A stretch of DNA of 64,000 bases from Lysinibacillus capsici. GTDB taxonomy: Bacteria; Bacillota; Bacilli; Bacillales_A; Planococcaceae. Each line of letters begins with the position of its first letter. Position 1 is the first letter of the stretch. A program made the position numbers and the translations under genes. The notes under the pieces are model-generated. The model was not told the DNA's origin, did no database searches, and was given only the letters and a program-made list of their open reading frames with translations. Shown piece after piece: positions 42,910 through 54,411 of the stretch. The stretch spans positions 1-64,000 of the forward strand of contig NZ_PXXX01000011.1 of NCBI RefSeq assembly GCF_003367505.1, in the 5' to 3' direction.

Positions 42910-43986
42910 GTGAAACAACAAACAATCATTTTAACCGGTGGTGGGACAGCTGGCCATGTATCGTTAAATCAGGCGATACTCCCGTCTTTACTAGAACTTG
43001 GTTATGATGTCCACTATATTGGCTCAGAGCAAGGTATTGAAAAAGAATTAATTGGCGACGCGTTCCCCGATGTTCCGTTTTATGGCATTGCGAGTGGTAA
43101 ATTGCGTCGTTATTTCTCCATGAAAAATTTTACAGATCCATTTAAAGTGCTTGCTGGAATGATGCAGGCTTTTCGTATTATTAAAAAAGTGAAGCCACAG
43201 GTTGTCTTTTCAAAGGGAGGGTTTGTCTCTGTACCCGTTGTGATGGCAGCGAAATTAGCAGGTGTGCCAGTCGTCATCCATGAATCTGATGTAACACCTG
43301 GTCTTGCTAATAAAATAGCCTTACCTTTTGCTTCGCATGTATTCACAATTTTTGAAGAAACTCTGAAGCATTTACCTCAAGAGAAGGCTACTTGCACAGG
43401 CTCCATTATTCGTCCTGAGTTATTTGAGGGAGAAAGAGCAAGGGGGCTAGCTTTCTGCGGCTTTTCTACTTTAAAGCCTGTTTTACTTGTTATGGGAGGG
43501 AGTTTAGGCTCTGTTGTCTTAAATGAGGCACTACGTAAAAACTTACCAGAGCTCCTCAAGCAATTTCACATCATTCATTTATGTGGGAAGGGGAATTATG
43601 ATGAAGCACTGGAGGCAATGCCAGGCTACAAGCAATTTGAGTATGTGACAACTGAGTTACCTGATTTATTGCATGCTGCAGACTTTATTGTGTCACGAGC
43701 AGGCTCTAACTCCATTTTTGAATTTTTAGCGCTTCACAAGCCGATGCTATTAGTACCTCTCTCAGCGCAAAAAAGCCGTGGAGATCAAATTCTAAATGCC
43801 AACTTGTTTAAAAAACAAGGTTACGCAGAAGTGTTACAGGAAGACGAGTTGACAAAGGAATCTTTTATGAAGTCTGTTCATACACTAACAGAGCGTAAAG
43901 TGGAAATGGTGGAGACAATGGCAAAAACGCAAAAACCAAAAACACCAGATGAAATGGCGTCATTAATTTTACGGTACAAGAAATAA
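42910..43986 (+). CDS. murG: MurG, UDP-GlcNAc--lipid I GlcNAc transferase
   Basis: 358 residues. N-terminal [14 protein letters not shown], the membrane-association and acceptor region GIEKELI and [44 protein letters not shown], and the C-terminal donor site [20 protein letters not shown]. It adds GlcNAc to lipid I to make lipid II at the inner face of the membrane. The gene stands alone, away from a dcw cluster, and may be a second MurG-type gene. GTG start behind AGGAGAATTT. Confidence 0.92.
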   Translation: MKQQTIILTGGGTAGHVSLNQAILPSLLELGYDVHYIGSEQGIEKELIGDAFPDVPFYGIASGKLRRYFSMKNFTDPFKVLAGMMQAFRIIKKVKPQVVFSKGGFVSVPVVMAAKLAGVPVVIHESDVTPGLANKIALPFASHVFTIFEETLKHLPQEKATCTGSIIRPELFEGERARGLAFCGFSTLKPVLLVMGGSLGSVVLNEALRKNLPELLKQFHIIHLCGKGNYDEALEAMPGYKQFEYVTTELPDLLHAADFIVSRAGSNSIFEFLALHKPMLLVPLSAQKSRGDQILNANLFKKQGYAEVLQEDELTKESFMKSVHTLTERKVEMVETMAKTQKPKTPDEMASLILRYKK

Positions 43987-44006
43987 GTGCTATTTGAAAA
44001 AAGAAA

Positions 44007-44055
44007 AGAAGCTATGAGGTAGGTCGAAATGACAAAACCTTATAGCTTCTCTTTT
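44007..44055. terminator. Bidirectional terminator
   Basis: AGAAGCTATGAGGT (44007-44020) pairs with ACCTTATAGCTTCT (44037-44050), one G-U pair, then CTTTTAT. Confidence 0.85.
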
Positions 44056-44066
44056 ATATATACACA

Positions 44067-44615
44067 CTACATTGCTTGCTCTTCGCCTTCTTGCATTTGA
44101 TGTGCAGTTGTTAGGTAGAATAAATCTTTTGGAATTTTAAATAAATTAAATTGTGCCTCACCGCTATTAACCTGCGCTAATAATGTTGGATGACTTTCAT
44201 TGGCACTCACCACATAGGGAAGCTTTAAAGCAGCACGCTGTGATTTTAAATTTTCAACACGTATACGGAGAAAGACCGTATGAAAATTATAGTCAAAAAA
44301 TAACTCGTTCAAAAATAACATTTTTGCTTTTTGATTATAACCTTTACCTTGGTAAGGGAGTCCAATCCACGTTCCTAGAAAGCCTGCACCGTCCTCCACA
44401 TCGTGAATACTAATGGTGCCGATTGGTTGACCCCAATCATCAGTTATGGTCCTCGAGATAGCGAGTCCTCTCGCTTCCTCTTCAATCAGTTGTTTTGTCA
44501 TAAACCAATATTCATCAGCGGATGTGGCTTTTTGACGGACAAAAGGGAATACAGAAGGGTGTGATAATAGCTCATAAAGCTCTGTACATTCATGCAGGTC
44601 TCGATGTTTAAGCAT
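44067..44615 (-). CDS. GNAT N-acetyltransferase
   Basis: 182 residues beginning MLKHRDLHECTELYELLSHP. Acetyl-CoA region GTWIGLPYQGKGYNQKAKML, and FHTVFLRIRVENLKSQRAAL near the end as in RimJ-like enzymes. The usual LExxGF helix is altered (LKLPYV). An acidic tail EGEEQAM follows. AAAGGAGGCGTTTCGT precedes ATG. Confidence 0.85.
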   Translation of the reverse strand: MLKHRDLHECTELYELLSHPSVFPFVRQKATSADEYWFMTKQLIEEEARGLAISRTITDDWGQPIGTISIHDVEDGAGFLGTWIGLPYQGKGYNQKAKMLFLNELFFDYNFHTVFLRIRVENLKSQRAALKLPYVVSANESHPTLLAQVNSGEAQFNLFKIPKDLFYLTTAHQMQEGEEQAM

Positions 44616-45157
44616 ACGAAACGCCTCCTTTACTAGGGTAGTTAAAACAATTCCGTTGAAGCATAAAGAAGAAAACTAAAATTCGTACTGGAATTAAAAC
44701 CCAAAGAACTAGACGTTATAACTATGATATTCCATAATCTCCCGCTGTCTTACTGATTTCGACCATACCGAAAAAAGGCTAGTTTTTTAAATATAATATA
44801 ACATATAATCTGCTTGATGCAATCATTTTGCTCGTATAAAAACAAAATTTGAGTTTAATAGTCAGTAAATTCTGATAAATGAAATGTGATTATCCATAAT
44901 ATTGTTGTTTTTTAGCATTAAGTCTAACCTATCAATTTTATCTAATATTAATCATTTATCTGCATCTTTAGTAGTATTGTTGGCTTGTTATAATAGGTAA
45001 TATATCAAATATTATCCTTAAAAGGATATAATTTTTATGATTCTAGAAAGGTAATTTTTTATTTTTATGTTATAATAGTAGTATTATTTTCAATCTAACA
45101 ACACATACATACGAACATTTCTATCATGATGGCAATGGCTTTTCTGGAGGTGACAGC
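44616..45157. other. AT-rich 540-bp intergenic region
   Basis: No plausible gene on either strand. It contains an extended -10 box (TGTTATAAT, near 44985-44993), an inverted repeat TATCCTT/AAAAGGATA near 45014-45030, and another TATAAT-like box near 45070, all oriented toward the PAS-GGDEF gene, so it is probably that gene's promoter region with a long leader. Confidence 0.45.
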
Positions 45158-47185
45158 ATGGAGTATATTTTAAGCGAAGATTTCTTTAACTCATTATTTA
45201 TTGGCAAGGATTTTGTTTTTCTCGTGAAAAAAGTAGGGGACGATTATCAATATATTCGCTTAAATCAAGCAGCTCAGGATCTGTTATCGAATGAGGCGAT
45301 TGGCAAAATGATTTCGACCGTTACCTCAAAGCGTAATTTTTTGATCATTCAGAAAAATTACCATGAGGCCATTAGAGAACATAAACAGGTTGACTATGTA
45401 GATTATGCATATGTTCAGTCGGAGGTTCGTAAATATGAAACATCCGTCAGACCGTTGAAATATAAGAACGAAGACTATATTTTAGCCATCACGAAGGAAA
45501 TACTTTATGACCGCAGTATTGAAGATAAATTTTTATTTATGCGGTCCATGTTTGACCATGCCTTTTTCTCAACAGTCATTTTATCGGCTGAAGGAATGAT
45601 ATACGAAGTGAATTCAAGCTTTATGGAAGATTTTCAATTAGATAATGAAACCGTCAAACAGAAAATGTTTGTGGATTTACCGATTATTCCAAAGGAAGAA
45701 GTTGAACAAATAAAAATTTGTTTGCAAAAAGCTGCAAGAGGGGAAAACGTTGGCGAGAAGTTTATTAAATTGCATACATTGGACCAGCAGGAACGCATGT
45801 ATTTACTGTCACTATCACCAGTGATGCAGGGTGATAATTCCTTTGCCATATTTCTTATCATGCAAGATTTTACACAATTTACTTTACAAAAAGCAGAATT
45901 ACGCTCGAAGTCTCACGGGCTAGAAGTATTTAAATCTGCACTAAATTCAGCTACAGCCATTGCTGTATTAGATCATAATTGTAACATTACCGAAGTGAGT
46001 GAGATGTTTTTACAGGCTTCTGGCTACACGGCGGAGGAGTTAATCGGTCAGCCCTACGCATTGATTGAACCACGATTCCGTGGGCAAGACCTTTTTCAAA
46101 TAATTGAAGATAAGCTGGACACGATGGGAATGTGGCGTGGAGAACTTTGCTATCGAACGAAATATCATGCCGATTACTGGGTAGAAACTACCATCGTTCC
46201 ATTAAAAGATGAGTTTGGTCAAATCGAACAAATTTTAACCATTAACTATGATATTACGGATAAGAAAAGAATGTTCACAGAATTAAAAAATATTGAACGT
46301 ACTTTCAGACTCATCACAGAAAATACAAATGATTTAATTGTGATTACAAATGAGGATGGCATCATTATTTATGCTTCCCCGTCCTATGGTATTTATTTAG
46401 GTTATGAAAATGTAGAGCTACAAGGACAGTTTTACAGTGACATTATTGATCGAGAAAGTAAAGGCGAATGGCAAACATTCTTGAATAATTATACAGGGCA
46501 AACAGATTCACAGTTTGAGCTTTTACTGAAGGCGAAAGATGGAACACCGATATGGACAGAAGGAAATGTCACGGTTGTGCACGACCCTGAACGTGAAAAA
46601 GTTTCTCAAATTATGATGGTGTCTCGTGAAATTACACATCGCAAAGAAAGGGAAAATGATTTGCTGTATTTAGCCTATCACGACGCTTTAACACAGCTAC
46701 CTAATCGGCGTTTTTTAGAAAAGGAGTTTCCTAAAATCCTAGCAAAAGCAAATGAAAATCAAACCTGTGTGGCGATGCTCTATATAGATGGTGATGATTT
46801 TAAAGAAGTAAATGATCGCTTTGGCCATGAGACGGGCGATGCGTTTATTCAGCGATTCGGCAGTTCCTTGAACAAAACAGTTCGAAGCCATGATATGGTT
46901 ATTCGAATAGGTGGCGATGAATTTATTGTCATCTTAACTGGCTTAACAAGAGATCAGGAAAAAAGACATCATCAAATTATGCATATTATTCGACGGATTC
47001 GCGATGAATTAGCAGAAGGCTGGATGATAGAGGACCATCTTTTTACACCAACTGCTTCAATTGGCATTGCCTATTACCCAGACCATGCTCGAACATTGGA
47101 TGAGCTAATGGATTTAGCTGACCAAGCATTATATAAATCAAAAGAGTCGGGGAAAAACAACCTCTCCATTTCAGATATACACTAA
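45158..47185 (+). CDS. PAS-GGDEF diguanylate cyclase
   Basis: 675 residues: about four PAS-type sensor segments (the last three near 125-245, 255-375 and 380-500), then GGDEF (about 505-670). The active site RIGGDEF is intact and the inhibitory RxxD is present as RSHD, so it should synthesise c-di-GMP with product feedback. No membrane helix, so a soluble sensor of redox, light or ligand. TGGAGGTGACAGC precedes ATG. Monocistronic. Confidence 0.93.
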   Translation: MEYILSEDFFNSLFIGKDFVFLVKKVGDDYQYIRLNQAAQDLLSNEAIGKMISTVTSKRNFLIIQKNYHEAIREHKQVDYVDYAYVQSEVRKYETSVRPLKYKNEDYILAITKEILYDRSIEDKFLFMRSMFDHAFFSTVILSAEGMIYEVNSSFMEDFQLDNETVKQKMFVDLPIIPKEEVEQIKICLQKAARGENVGEKFIKLHTLDQQERMYLLSLSPVMQGDNSFAIFLIMQDFTQFTLQKAELRSKSHGLEVFKSALNSATAIAVLDHNCNITEVSEMFLQASGYTAEELIGQPYALIEPRFRGQDLFQIIEDKLDTMGMWRGELCYRTKYHADYWVETTIVPLKDEFGQIEQILTINYDITDKKRMFTELKNIERTFRLITENTNDLIVITNEDGIIIYASPSYGIYLGYENVELQGQFYSDIIDRESKGEWQTFLNNYTGQTDSQFELLLKAKDGTPIWTEGNVTVVHDPEREKVSQIMMVSREITHRKERENDLLYLAYHDALTQLPNRRFLEKEFPKILAKANENQTCVAMLYIDGDDFKEVNDRFGHETGDAFIQRFGSSLNKTVRSHDMVIRIGGDEFIVILTGLTRDQEKRHHQIMHIIRRIRDELAEGWMIEDHLFTPTASIGIAYYPDHARTLDELMDLADQALYKSKESGKNNLSISDIH

Positions 47186-47226
47186 AAAGTCTGTCCACAA
47201 GGTTTTCCTTGTGAGACAGACTTTTT
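47184..47226 (+). terminator. Intrinsic terminator
   Basis: AAAAAGTCTGTC (47184-47195) pairs with GACAGACTTTTT (47215-47226), with inner ACAAGG/CCTTGT. Confidence 0.88.
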
Positions 47227-47297
47227 ATTTGATGTTATGCTATAACAGTATAGGGATAAAAATCCTACATCGTTATTTTGGAATAGAAGGTGATATG

Positions 47298-47972
47298 ATG
47301 CCTAAGAAGATATTGTTGGTAGAAGATGAAAAGCATATCGCTCGCTTTGTCGAACTTGAATTACAACACGAAGGCTATGAAGTAAAAACTGCCTTTGATG
47401 GTCGAGAAGGATTGGCTTTGGCAACATCGGAAAATTTTGATGTACTTTTACTGGATGTGATGTTACCAAGTATTAATGGGATTGAGATTTGCCGTCGCAT
47501 CCGAACACAATCACAAGTACCGATCATTTTATTAACGGCACGAGATGCTGTGATGGATCGTGTAGCAGGACTCGATGCAGGGGCTGATGACTATATCGTC
47601 AAACCTTTTGCGATTGAAGAGCTGCTGGCTAGGATACGGACGATTTTACGTCGTGTCACGCCAGAGCAGACAAGCAGTGAATCTTTATGCCTACGGGATA
47701 TTGAAATAGATGTAGCTGCCTATGAAGTTTTCGTTCAGGGGAATAAACTTGATCTAACAAAGACAGAATATGACTTATTGAAACTATTAATTGAGCACAA
47801 AAATAGAGTATGTACACGAGAGCATATTTTAACATCCGTTTGGGGCTATGATACGGATATCGAGACCAACGTGGTAGATGTTTATATCAGACATTTACGT
47901 ACAAAGCTCCCTGGGGCGATGAATGATTATATTGAAACCGTTCGCGGTGTTGGGTATGTGATGCGAGAATGA
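47298..47972 (+). CDS. OmpR/PhoB-family response regulator (ArlR/YkoG-like)
   Basis: 224 residues from ATG 47298 (AGAAGG seven bases upstream). Receiver domain with VEDEK, acceptor in [13 protein letters not shown] and VKPF; winged-helix output with [20 protein letters not shown] and [12 protein letters not shown]. It regulates transcription after phosphorylation by the kinase encoded directly downstream, with a four-base overlap. Target genes unknown; odhA follows the operon. Confidence 0.93.
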   Translation: MPKKILLVEDEKHIARFVELELQHEGYEVKTAFDGREGLALATSENFDVLLLDVMLPSINGIEICRRIRTQSQVPIILLTARDAVMDRVAGLDAGADDYIVKPFAIEELLARIRTILRRVTPEQTSSESLCLRDIEIDVAAYEVFVQGNKLDLTKTEYDLLKLLIEHKNRVCTREHILTSVWGYDTDIETNVVDVYIRHLRTKLPGAMNDYIETVRGVGYVMRE

Positions 47973-49354
47973 ATAAGTTAAGAAATTATTTACGTCAGCA
48001 GTCCCTGCAAAAAAAATGGATGCTGACCTCAAGCAGTGTCATCTTTATTAGCTTTACGATTATTTGTGTAGTCGTCTATGTTTCTCTGCATACATGGTTA
48101 TTAAATGATGAGGAGAGTAAGGTCAATCGGACAAGTAAGGATATCATCTCTTTTTTAGAGTCCCAAGGTCCTACAATTACCATTCAGCAAATTCAGCAAA
48201 ATACAGGCTTGCTCAAATCGATTGCTGATCGTGATGAGACGGTCCGAATATTTAATGCTGATGGGGTGGATATTTTACGAATCAATGATACCTCTGCTGC
48301 AGCACCACTTAATTCGTTGCAAGAAATTTTTGAGATGACCATTGATAAGCAGGATGTGCTGGTCATCAATGAACCGATTCGGATGGGCTTTTTCCAAGGC
48401 TATATTCAGGTGATTCATCCGTTAACTAGTTTTCAATCTCTCATGCATTATCTTTTGACAGCCATGCTGATTGCAGGGTTAGGAGCCTTAGTGTTATCTG
48501 GCTCTATTGGCTATTATCTAGCGAACTATTTAATGAAGCCACTACACGAATTGCGTGCATCCATGAAAACTGTGATGGATCAAGGATTTAAGGAGCCTAT
48601 ACAGCTAACCTATACATCACATGACGAAATTGGTGATTTACTGAAGATGTATAATGCCATGATGAATGAGCTGCAAATCTCATTTACCCAGCAGCAGCAA
48701 TTTGTCGCCGATGCTTCTCATGAGCTGCGTACACCGATTCAAGCAATTGAAGGGCATCTTTCTCTTTTAAAAAGATGGGGCAAACATGATCCTGCCATAT
48801 TAGAGGAATCCATTGATACCTCCTTAACAGAAATTGCTCGTATGCGCAAAATGATTGAGGAATTATTAGAGCTTGCACGGCGTGAGGAAAAAGATGAAAC
48901 AAGTGAGGCCAATGCATTAGTGGTCATCGAAGCAGTGATGGATGAGGTAAAGCTTGTTCATCCACAAGCGCGAATATCGCTGTCGAAACATGGTGAAATT
49001 GGTCCGTTATTTATCACCGAAAATGCACTAAGTCAAATCGTTCGTAATATAATAGAGAATGCCATTCGTTATTGTGAAAAAATTCCTGAGATACAAATTT
49101 CTATTTCTGTTGCTGGAAATTATGCATGTTTAGAAATTACTGATAATGGTATAGGAATAGCACAAGACAATATTCCGTTTATCTTTGATCGTTTTTATCG
49201 AGTGGATGAAGCAAGAAATCGCCAAATTGGTGGAACAGGCTTAGGGCTTAGTATTTCGAAGATGTTACTTGAAAAATACAATGCCACAGTAGAAGTCAAG
49301 AGTGAGGTTAATATTGGAACCGTTTTCTCGCTGAAAATCCCGCTAAAATATTAA
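47969..49354 (+). CDS. Sensor histidine kinase (ArlS/YkoH-like)
   Basis: 461 residues. Two membrane helices (about 19-40 and 163-187) around an extracytoplasmic sensor, HAMP ([19 protein letters not shown]), HisKA with [13 protein letters not shown], and HATPase with [14 protein letters not shown] and [10 protein letters not shown]. Partner of the preceding response regulator. The signal is unknown. Confidence 0.93.
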   Translation: MNKLRNYLRQQSLQKKWMLTSSSVIFISFTIICVVVYVSLHTWLLNDEESKVNRTSKDIISFLESQGPTITIQQIQQNTGLLKSIADRDETVRIFNADGVDILRINDTSAAAPLNSLQEIFEMTIDKQDVLVINEPIRMGFFQGYIQVIHPLTSFQSLMHYLLTAMLIAGLGALVLSGSIGYYLANYLMKPLHELRASMKTVMDQGFKEPIQLTYTSHDEIGDLLKMYNAMMNELQISFTQQQQFVADASHELRTPIQAIEGHLSLLKRWGKHDPAILEESIDTSLTEIARMRKMIEELLELARREEKDETSEANALVVIEAVMDEVKLVHPQARISLSKHGEIGPLFITENALSQIVRNIIENAIRYCEKIPEIQISISVAGNYACLEITDNGIGIAQDNIPFIFDRFYRVDEARNRQIGGTGLGLSISKMLLEKYNATVEVKSEVNIGTVFSLKIPLKY

Positions 49355-49464
49355 GAAAAATACACGCTTTATTTCATTATTCTATCCTTTGCGAAAAAAA
49401 TTGCTTAATTTGCTAAAAAGAGTTGTATTTTTTGTGAAGAGTAGTAAGATTGAGATGGAAAAAA

Positions 49465-49513
49465 CGTTCTTTAAAATATGGAAAAGTAGTGAGAAACATT
49501 CTTTTAAAGAACG
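49465..49513. promoter_or_regulatory. 12-bp inverted repeat at the odhA promoter
   Basis: CGTTCTTTAAAA (49465-49476) and TTTTAAAGAACG (49502-49513). The right arm covers the expected -35 of a promoter with TATAAT at 49525-49530, so a bound regulator would block or help transcription of odhA. Confidence 0.5.
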
Positions 49514-49586
49514 GCTAAATATTATATAATTAATTGCAATTTAATTAATGGAACTGCCGAAAGGCAAAATTTGGAGGTCATTTTTC

Positions 49587-52412
49587 ATGTCGAACAACGT
49601 TACAACTGTAAGTTCTCCATGGTCAGCTTTCTCTGGTCCTAACCTAGGATATGTGATGGAGCAATACGACTTATTCTTACAGTCTCCTGAAGAAGTAGAA
49701 CCGGAGTTAGTTTCTTTATTCCAACAATTTGGTGCACCAGTAGTAGTAGAAGGTGAAGTAGCTGTAGCTAGTCATACAGCAGCGGCTCCTGCTGGCGATT
49801 ACAAAAAAGTGTTAGCCGCTGTAAAACTAGCAGATGCAATTCGTTCACGCGGTCATTTAGCAGCAGATATCTATCCTCTGAAAAACCGTGAACTACAAAC
49901 AGCTCAAATTGAAGAAAGCGCGTTCAACTTAAGCGCTGCAGATTTAGCTGAAATTCCTGCAGCAATCTTCTTCAAAGATGTGCCAGCAAACGTGAAAAAT
50001 GGTAAGGATGCAATCGACTATTTAAAAGCTATTTATACAGATAAAGTAGCATTTGAATATGGTCACGTAGTAGCTACTGAAGAACGTGATTGGATTCAAG
50101 CGCAAATCGAATCAGGCTCATTCAAACAAGCATTATCTGCGGATGAGAAGAAAGCCTTATTAGATCGTTTAACTCGCGTTGAAAATTTCGAGAAATTTAT
50201 TCATAAAACTTTTGTAGGACAAAAGCGTTTCTCAGGTGAGGGCTTAGATACGCAAATCGTTCTATTTGATGAAATTATTAAAACGGCAGAAGCAAAAAAT
50301 GTGGAAAACGTACGTATTGGTATGGCACACCGTGGTCGCTTAAACGTTTTAACACACATTTTAAATAAACCTTATGACATGATGTTCTCTGATTTTGCAC
50401 ATGTTTCCAATGATTTATTTATGCCAGAGCATGGCCGCCTTGAAATTACAAAAGGTTGGACAGGTGATGTGAAATACCACATGGGTGCTTCTTACAACCG
50501 TGAATCCGGTATGAATGTGAAATTGGCTTACAACCCATCTCACTTAGAAGTGGGCAATCCAGTAGTACTTGGTGCTACTCGTGCAACACAAGATGATACA
50601 TCTAAACCAGGGCAACCTATTTTTGACCGTACAAAGGGCTTAGGCATTCTTGTACACGGTGATGCTGCATTCCCAGGTCAAGGGATTGTAACAGAAGTGT
50701 TAAACTTCGCTAAAACAGAAGGCTTTACAACAGGTGGAACAATCCATATTATCGCAAACAATATGATTGGATTCACAACAGAACATTATGATTCTCGTTC
50801 TTCTGTGTATTCTTCTGACCCTGCAAAAGGCTATGAAGTACCAGTAATCCATGTCAACGCAGATAGCCCAGAGGCAGTAGTGCAAGTTGGACGTTTTGCG
50901 GCAAACTACCGTCAAACATTTGGCAAAGACATTATTGTGGACTTAGTAGGTTACCGTCGCCATGGTCATAATGAAACAGATGACCCAACAGTGACAAACC
51001 CAGAAACATACAAATTAGTGTCTAAACATGAAACAGTGCGTGCATTATATGGTGCACAATTAGTGGCAGAAGGTCTTGTAACTGCTGATGATGTAGCTGC
51101 ACTAGATACAGCTATCTATGCAGAAATGCAAGCAGCCTATGACCACGTCAAAGAAATGGCAGAAAAAGATGATCATCATCATTTAGAAATGCCAGAAGAA
51201 TTAAAAGTAGAGTTCCCACAAATTGATACAGCAGTAGGTGCGGAACGTTTAGAAAAAATCAATGAAGAGCTTTTAGTGTTTGAAGAAAACTTTGAACCAC
51301 AGAAAAAGCTTGGTAAAATCTTAGAAAAACGCCGTGATGCTTATGCGTCTGCAAAAGTTGACTGGGGTCATGCTGAAACTTTAGCGTATGCAACGATTAT
51401 TCAAGATGGCACACCAGTACGCTTTACAGGTCAAGATGCACAACGTGGTACATTCTCTCAACGTCACTTAGTACTGCATGATAAAAACAATGGCAATGTC
51501 TTCACACCACTACACCATATTTCTGGTGCGAACGCATCCTTTACAGTACACAACTCTCCACTGACTGAAGCTGGGGTGGTAGGCTTTGAGTATGGTTACA
51601 ACCTAGAAAATAGCCATGTACTAACAGTATGGGAAGCACAATTCGGTGACTTTGCGAATATGGCACAAGTGATGTTTGATAACTTTATTTCAGGGGCACG
51701 CTCAAAATGGGGTCAAAAATCTGGTCTAGTTATCCTTTTACCTCATGGTTATGAAGGTCAAGGTCCAGAGCACTCTTCAAGCCGTATGGAACGCTATTTA
51801 CAAATGTCAGCTGAAAATAACTGGTTTGTAGCGAACTGTTCAAATGCAGGAAACTACTACCACTTATTACGCCGTCAAGCAGCATTATTAGGTACAGAAG
51901 GGGTACGTCCACTTGTAGTCGTATCACCAAAATCATTATTACGTCACCCATTAGCTGCGGCGAATGCTGAGCAATTAGCAAATGGTTCATTCCAAGAAGT
52001 GATTGAACAACCAGGCTTAGGGGCTAAACCAGAAGCTGTAGAGCGTATCGTTTTAGGTACAGGTAAAGTGATGATCGACTTAGCAGAGCGCGTGAAAGAC
52101 GGCGAAGGCTTCGATCACCTACACATTATTCGTGTAGAACAACTTTACCCATTCCCAAAAGAGCAAGTAGCTGGTATCATTGCTAAGTATCCTAATGCAA
52201 AAGAGATTGTTTGGGTACAAGAAGAACCTAAAAACCAAGGCTCATGGAATTATGCATTAGAAACATTATATGAACTTTCAGAAGGTAAAAAACTTCGCTA
52301 TGTAGGCCGTCCTGCAATGAGCTCAACTTCTGAAGGGGATGCAGATTCTCATAAAGCAGCACAAGCAGCTCTTATTGAAGAAGCGGTTGCTGAGCCAGTA
52401 AAGGTTAAATAA
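49587..52412 (+). CDS. odhA: 2-oxoglutarate dehydrogenase E1 component
   Basis: 941 residues from ATG 49587 (GGAGGTCATTTTTC). It starts MSNNVTTVSSPWSAFSGPNL, and carries the E1 core with RIGMAHRGRLNVL, the ThDP site GDAAFPGQGIVTEVLNF with IIANNMIGFTT, YRRHGHNETDDP, and the C-terminal VWVQEEPKNQGSW. Decarboxylates 2-oxoglutarate in the TCA cycle. Operon with odhB; E3 is encoded elsewhere. Confidence 0.97.
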   Translation: MSNNVTTVSSPWSAFSGPNLGYVMEQYDLFLQSPEEVEPELVSLFQQFGAPVVVEGEVAVASHTAAAPAGDYKKVLAAVKLADAIRSRGHLAADIYPLKNRELQTAQIEESAFNLSAADLAEIPAAIFFKDVPANVKNGKDAIDYLKAIYTDKVAFEYGHVVATEERDWIQAQIESGSFKQALSADEKKALLDRLTRVENFEKFIHKTFVGQKRFSGEGLDTQIVLFDEIIKTAEAKNVENVRIGMAHRGRLNVLTHILNKPYDMMFSDFAHVSNDLFMPEHGRLEITKGWTGDVKYHMGASYNRESGMNVKLAYNPSHLEVGNPVVLGATRATQDDTSKPGQPIFDRTKGLGILVHGDAAFPGQGIVTEVLNFAKTEGFTTGGTIHIIANNMIGFTTEHYDSRSSVYSSDPAKGYEVPVIHVNADSPEAVVQVGRFAANYRQTFGKDIIVDLVGYRRHGHNETDDPTVTNPETYKLVSKHETVRALYGAQLVAEGLVTADDVAALDTAIYAEMQAAYDHVKEMAEKDDHHHLEMPEELKVEFPQIDTAVGAERLEKINEELLVFEENFEPQKKLGKILEKRRDAYASAKVDWGHAETLAYATIIQDGTPVRFTGQDAQRGTFSQRHLVLHDKNNGNVFTPLHHISGANASFTVHNSPLTEAGVVGFEYGYNLENSHVLTVWEAQFGDFANMAQVMFDNFISGARSKWGQKSGLVILLPHGYEGQGPEHSSSRMERYLQMSAENNWFVANCSNAGNYYHLLRRQAALLGTEGVRPLVVVSPKSLLRHPLAAANAEQLANGSFQEVIEQPGLGAKPEAVERIVLGTGKVMIDLAERVKDGEGFDHLHIIRVEQLYPFPKEQVAGIIAKYPNAKEIVWVQEEPKNQGSWNYALETLYELSEGKKLRYVGRPAMSSTSEGDADSHKAAQAALIEEAVAEPVKVK

Positions 52413-52502
52413 CATATATCAATTTTTGAAACCGGGCTACTTGCCCTTAAGCAGTAGCCCTTCTATGTGCGTCATGCACGTTAATCAAAGGAGGAAATGA
52501 AA

Positions 52503-53765
52503 GTGGCTGAAATTAAAGTCCCTGAATTAGCAGAATCGATTACAGAAGGTAGTATCGCACAGTGGGTAAAAAAAGTGGGCGATCGCGTTGAAAAAGGTGA
52601 ATTCATCGTTGAACTTGAAACAGATAAAGTAAACGCTGAGATCATTTCTGAAGAAGCAGGTGTATTAACACAAATTTTAGCTGAAGAAGGCGATACTGTA
52701 CTAGTTGGTCAAGTTATCGCAGTAGTAGAAGCAGGCGAAGGCGCAGCAGCAGCTCCAGCAGCGGCAGCACCAACTGAGGCAGCACCTGCACCAGCAGCGC
52801 CACAAGCAGCACCTGCACCAGTTGCAGCAGCTCCAGTAGTAGAAGAAACTTCTGGTGAGCGTGTAGTTGCATCTCCAGCAGCACGTCGTCTTGCACGTGA
52901 AAAAGGTATTGACCTTGCAGCGGTATCTCCAGTAGATCCACAAGGACGTGTACGTGTACAAGATGTAGCAGCTCATGGTACAGCACCAGCTGTAGCACCA
53001 GCAGCAGCACCTACATCCGTAGCAACTTCAGGTGGCCCAGTAGTATTCACACCAGCAGCTAATTCTGACCGTGTAACAATTGAAAAAATGAGCCGTCGTC
53101 GCCAAACAATTGCAAAACGTTTATTAGAAGTTAAACAATCAACAGCAATGTTAACAACATTCAACGAAATTGACATGACAAACATCATGGCACTTCGTAA
53201 ACGTAAACAAGAAGAGTTTGTAAAAGCAAACGACATCAAACTTGGTTTCATGTCATTCTTCACTAAAGCTGTTGTTGCAGCACTGAAAAAATACCCATAC
53301 GTAAACGCTCAAATCTCTGGCGATGAAATTCATTTAAATAACTTCTTTGATATCGGTATTGCTGTATCGACTGAAGAAGGTTTAGTCGTACCAGTTGTAC
53401 GCGATGCAAATAGCAAAAACTTTGCAGAAATCGAAAAAGATATTGCTAACTTAGCGACAAAAGCTCGTGATAAAAAATTAGGCTTAAATGACATGGCTGG
53501 TGGATCATTCACAATCACAAATGGTGGTGTATTCGGTTCATTAATGTCAACACCAATTATGAACGGTACGCAAGCTGGTATTTTAGGTATGCACTCAATT
53601 GTAAACCGTCCAGTTGCAGTAAATGGTGAAGTTCAAATCCGTCCAATGATGTATGTAGCACTTTCATACGATCACCGTATCATCGATGGTAAAGATTCTG
53701 TAGGATTCTTAAAAACAGTTAAAGAATTAATCGAAAATCCTGAAGATTTATTATTAAATTCATAA
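52503..53765 (+). CDS. odhB: 2-oxoglutarate dehydrogenase E2 component
   Basis: 420 residues. GTG 52503 is chosen because it is eight bases after AAAGGAGG and gives the family start (M)[18 protein letters not shown] 52497 is too close. Lipoyl domain with the lipoyl Lys in [11 protein letters not shown], an Ala/Pro hinge (about 82-115), the E1/E3-binding domain ([17 protein letters not shown]) and the catalytic domain with [14 protein letters not shown]. Transfers succinyl groups to CoA. Confidence 0.97.
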   Translation: MAEIKVPELAESITEGSIAQWVKKVGDRVEKGEFIVELETDKVNAEIISEEAGVLTQILAEEGDTVLVGQVIAVVEAGEGAAAAPAAAAPTEAAPAPAAPQAAPAPVAAAPVVEETSGERVVASPAARRLAREKGIDLAAVSPVDPQGRVRVQDVAAHGTAPAVAPAAAPTSVATSGGPVVFTPAANSDRVTIEKMSRRRQTIAKRLLEVKQSTAMLTTFNEIDMTNIMALRKRKQEEFVKANDIKLGFMSFFTKAVVAALKKYPYVNAQISGDEIHLNNFFDIGIAVSTEEGLVVPVVRDANSKNFAEIEKDIANLATKARDKKLGLNDMAGGSFTITNGGVFGSLMSTPIMNGTQAGILGMHSIVNRPVAVNGEVQIRPMMYVALSYDHRIIDGKDSVGFLKTVKELIENPEDLLLNS

Positions 53766-53772
53766 TTCCATT

Positions 53773-53806
53773 AAACCCTGCGAACAATGTTCAGCAGGGT
53801 TTTTTG
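53773..53806 (+). terminator. Intrinsic terminator of odhAB
   Basis: AAACCCTGC (53773-53781) pairs with GCAGGGTTT (53794-53802), then TTTTG. Confidence 0.88.
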
Positions 53807-54088
53807 TATGACGAAAGGTATTGACCGATTCTATGCTTGAAAGAGTACGAATGGTACATCGTTTAGAGGAGCAAAGAAAGAAAAAAACGCAACTTTTCTC
53901 ATATATAGAACATACTCTATAATAAATATTTGTTGTAATTTTCAGAAATATCAATAAAAGTTCAACGATTTAAAGTGGAAGCAGAACGCACAATATCCTA
54001 ATATTGTCATTAGTCAGAAAAATGTTAAAATCGTCTTGACGAACATATTAGTTTTATAGTAGTATCTAAATATCAATTAAATAAACAA

Positions 54089-54290
54089 ACCTCACGAATT
54101 GTTACCAGTGAGGTAGAGGCGCGGTATTTATTAGTTCATTGTTGAGTAAAAGCAAGCGAAGACGCAATGAAGAAGGAAATATCGCCGAAGTATAAAAGGA
54201 GCTCGTACTTTTATACTGGGTCTGCAGTGAATAAGTGCAGGACTGTCCTAGTAAATGGATTTCCAGATTTACTAGGTTGTGCTATCTCGG
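54089..54290 (+). promoter_or_regulatory. Lysine riboswitch (L box) aptamer
   Basis: Signature segments are in order: GTGAGGTAGAGGCGCGG, GAAATATCGCCGAAG, TTTATACTGGGTCTGCAG, GAATAAGTGCAGGACTGTC and GCTATCTCGG. P1 is GAGGTAG (54110-54116) with CTATCTC (54282-54288). An upstream ACCTCAC (54089-54095) can pair with GTGAGGT and compete with P1. TTGACG at 54036-54041 is the probable -35. Confidence 0.92.
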
Positions 54291-54336
54291 AAACATGGAA
54301 ATTATAGTGAGGATTTGGGCAACTGTCATAAAAGGT

Positions 54337-54369
54337 AAGACCTAAGTTCAATAAACTTAGGTCTTTTTT
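54337..54369 (+). terminator. Riboswitch terminator
   Basis: AAGACCTAAGTT (54337-54348) pairs with AACTTAGGTCTT (54354-54365), then T5. It should form when lysine is bound and stop transcription before the transporter genes. Confidence 0.88.
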
Positions 54370-54411
54370 AGTACAGTTGTCTTATTTTTTTACAGAAAAG
54401 GGGAGTTTTTC

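Noticed and set aside
52701-53010. Minus-strand Cys/Leu-rich frames inside odhB
   Set aside because: They are antisense to the Ala/Pro-rich hinge codons and lack start signals.
53834-53923. Short basic frame MLERVRMVHRLEEQ between odhB and the lysine riboswitch
   Set aside because: No ribosome site before the ATG and no support beyond about 30 codons; an upstream TTG has only a weak AAGG two bases away.
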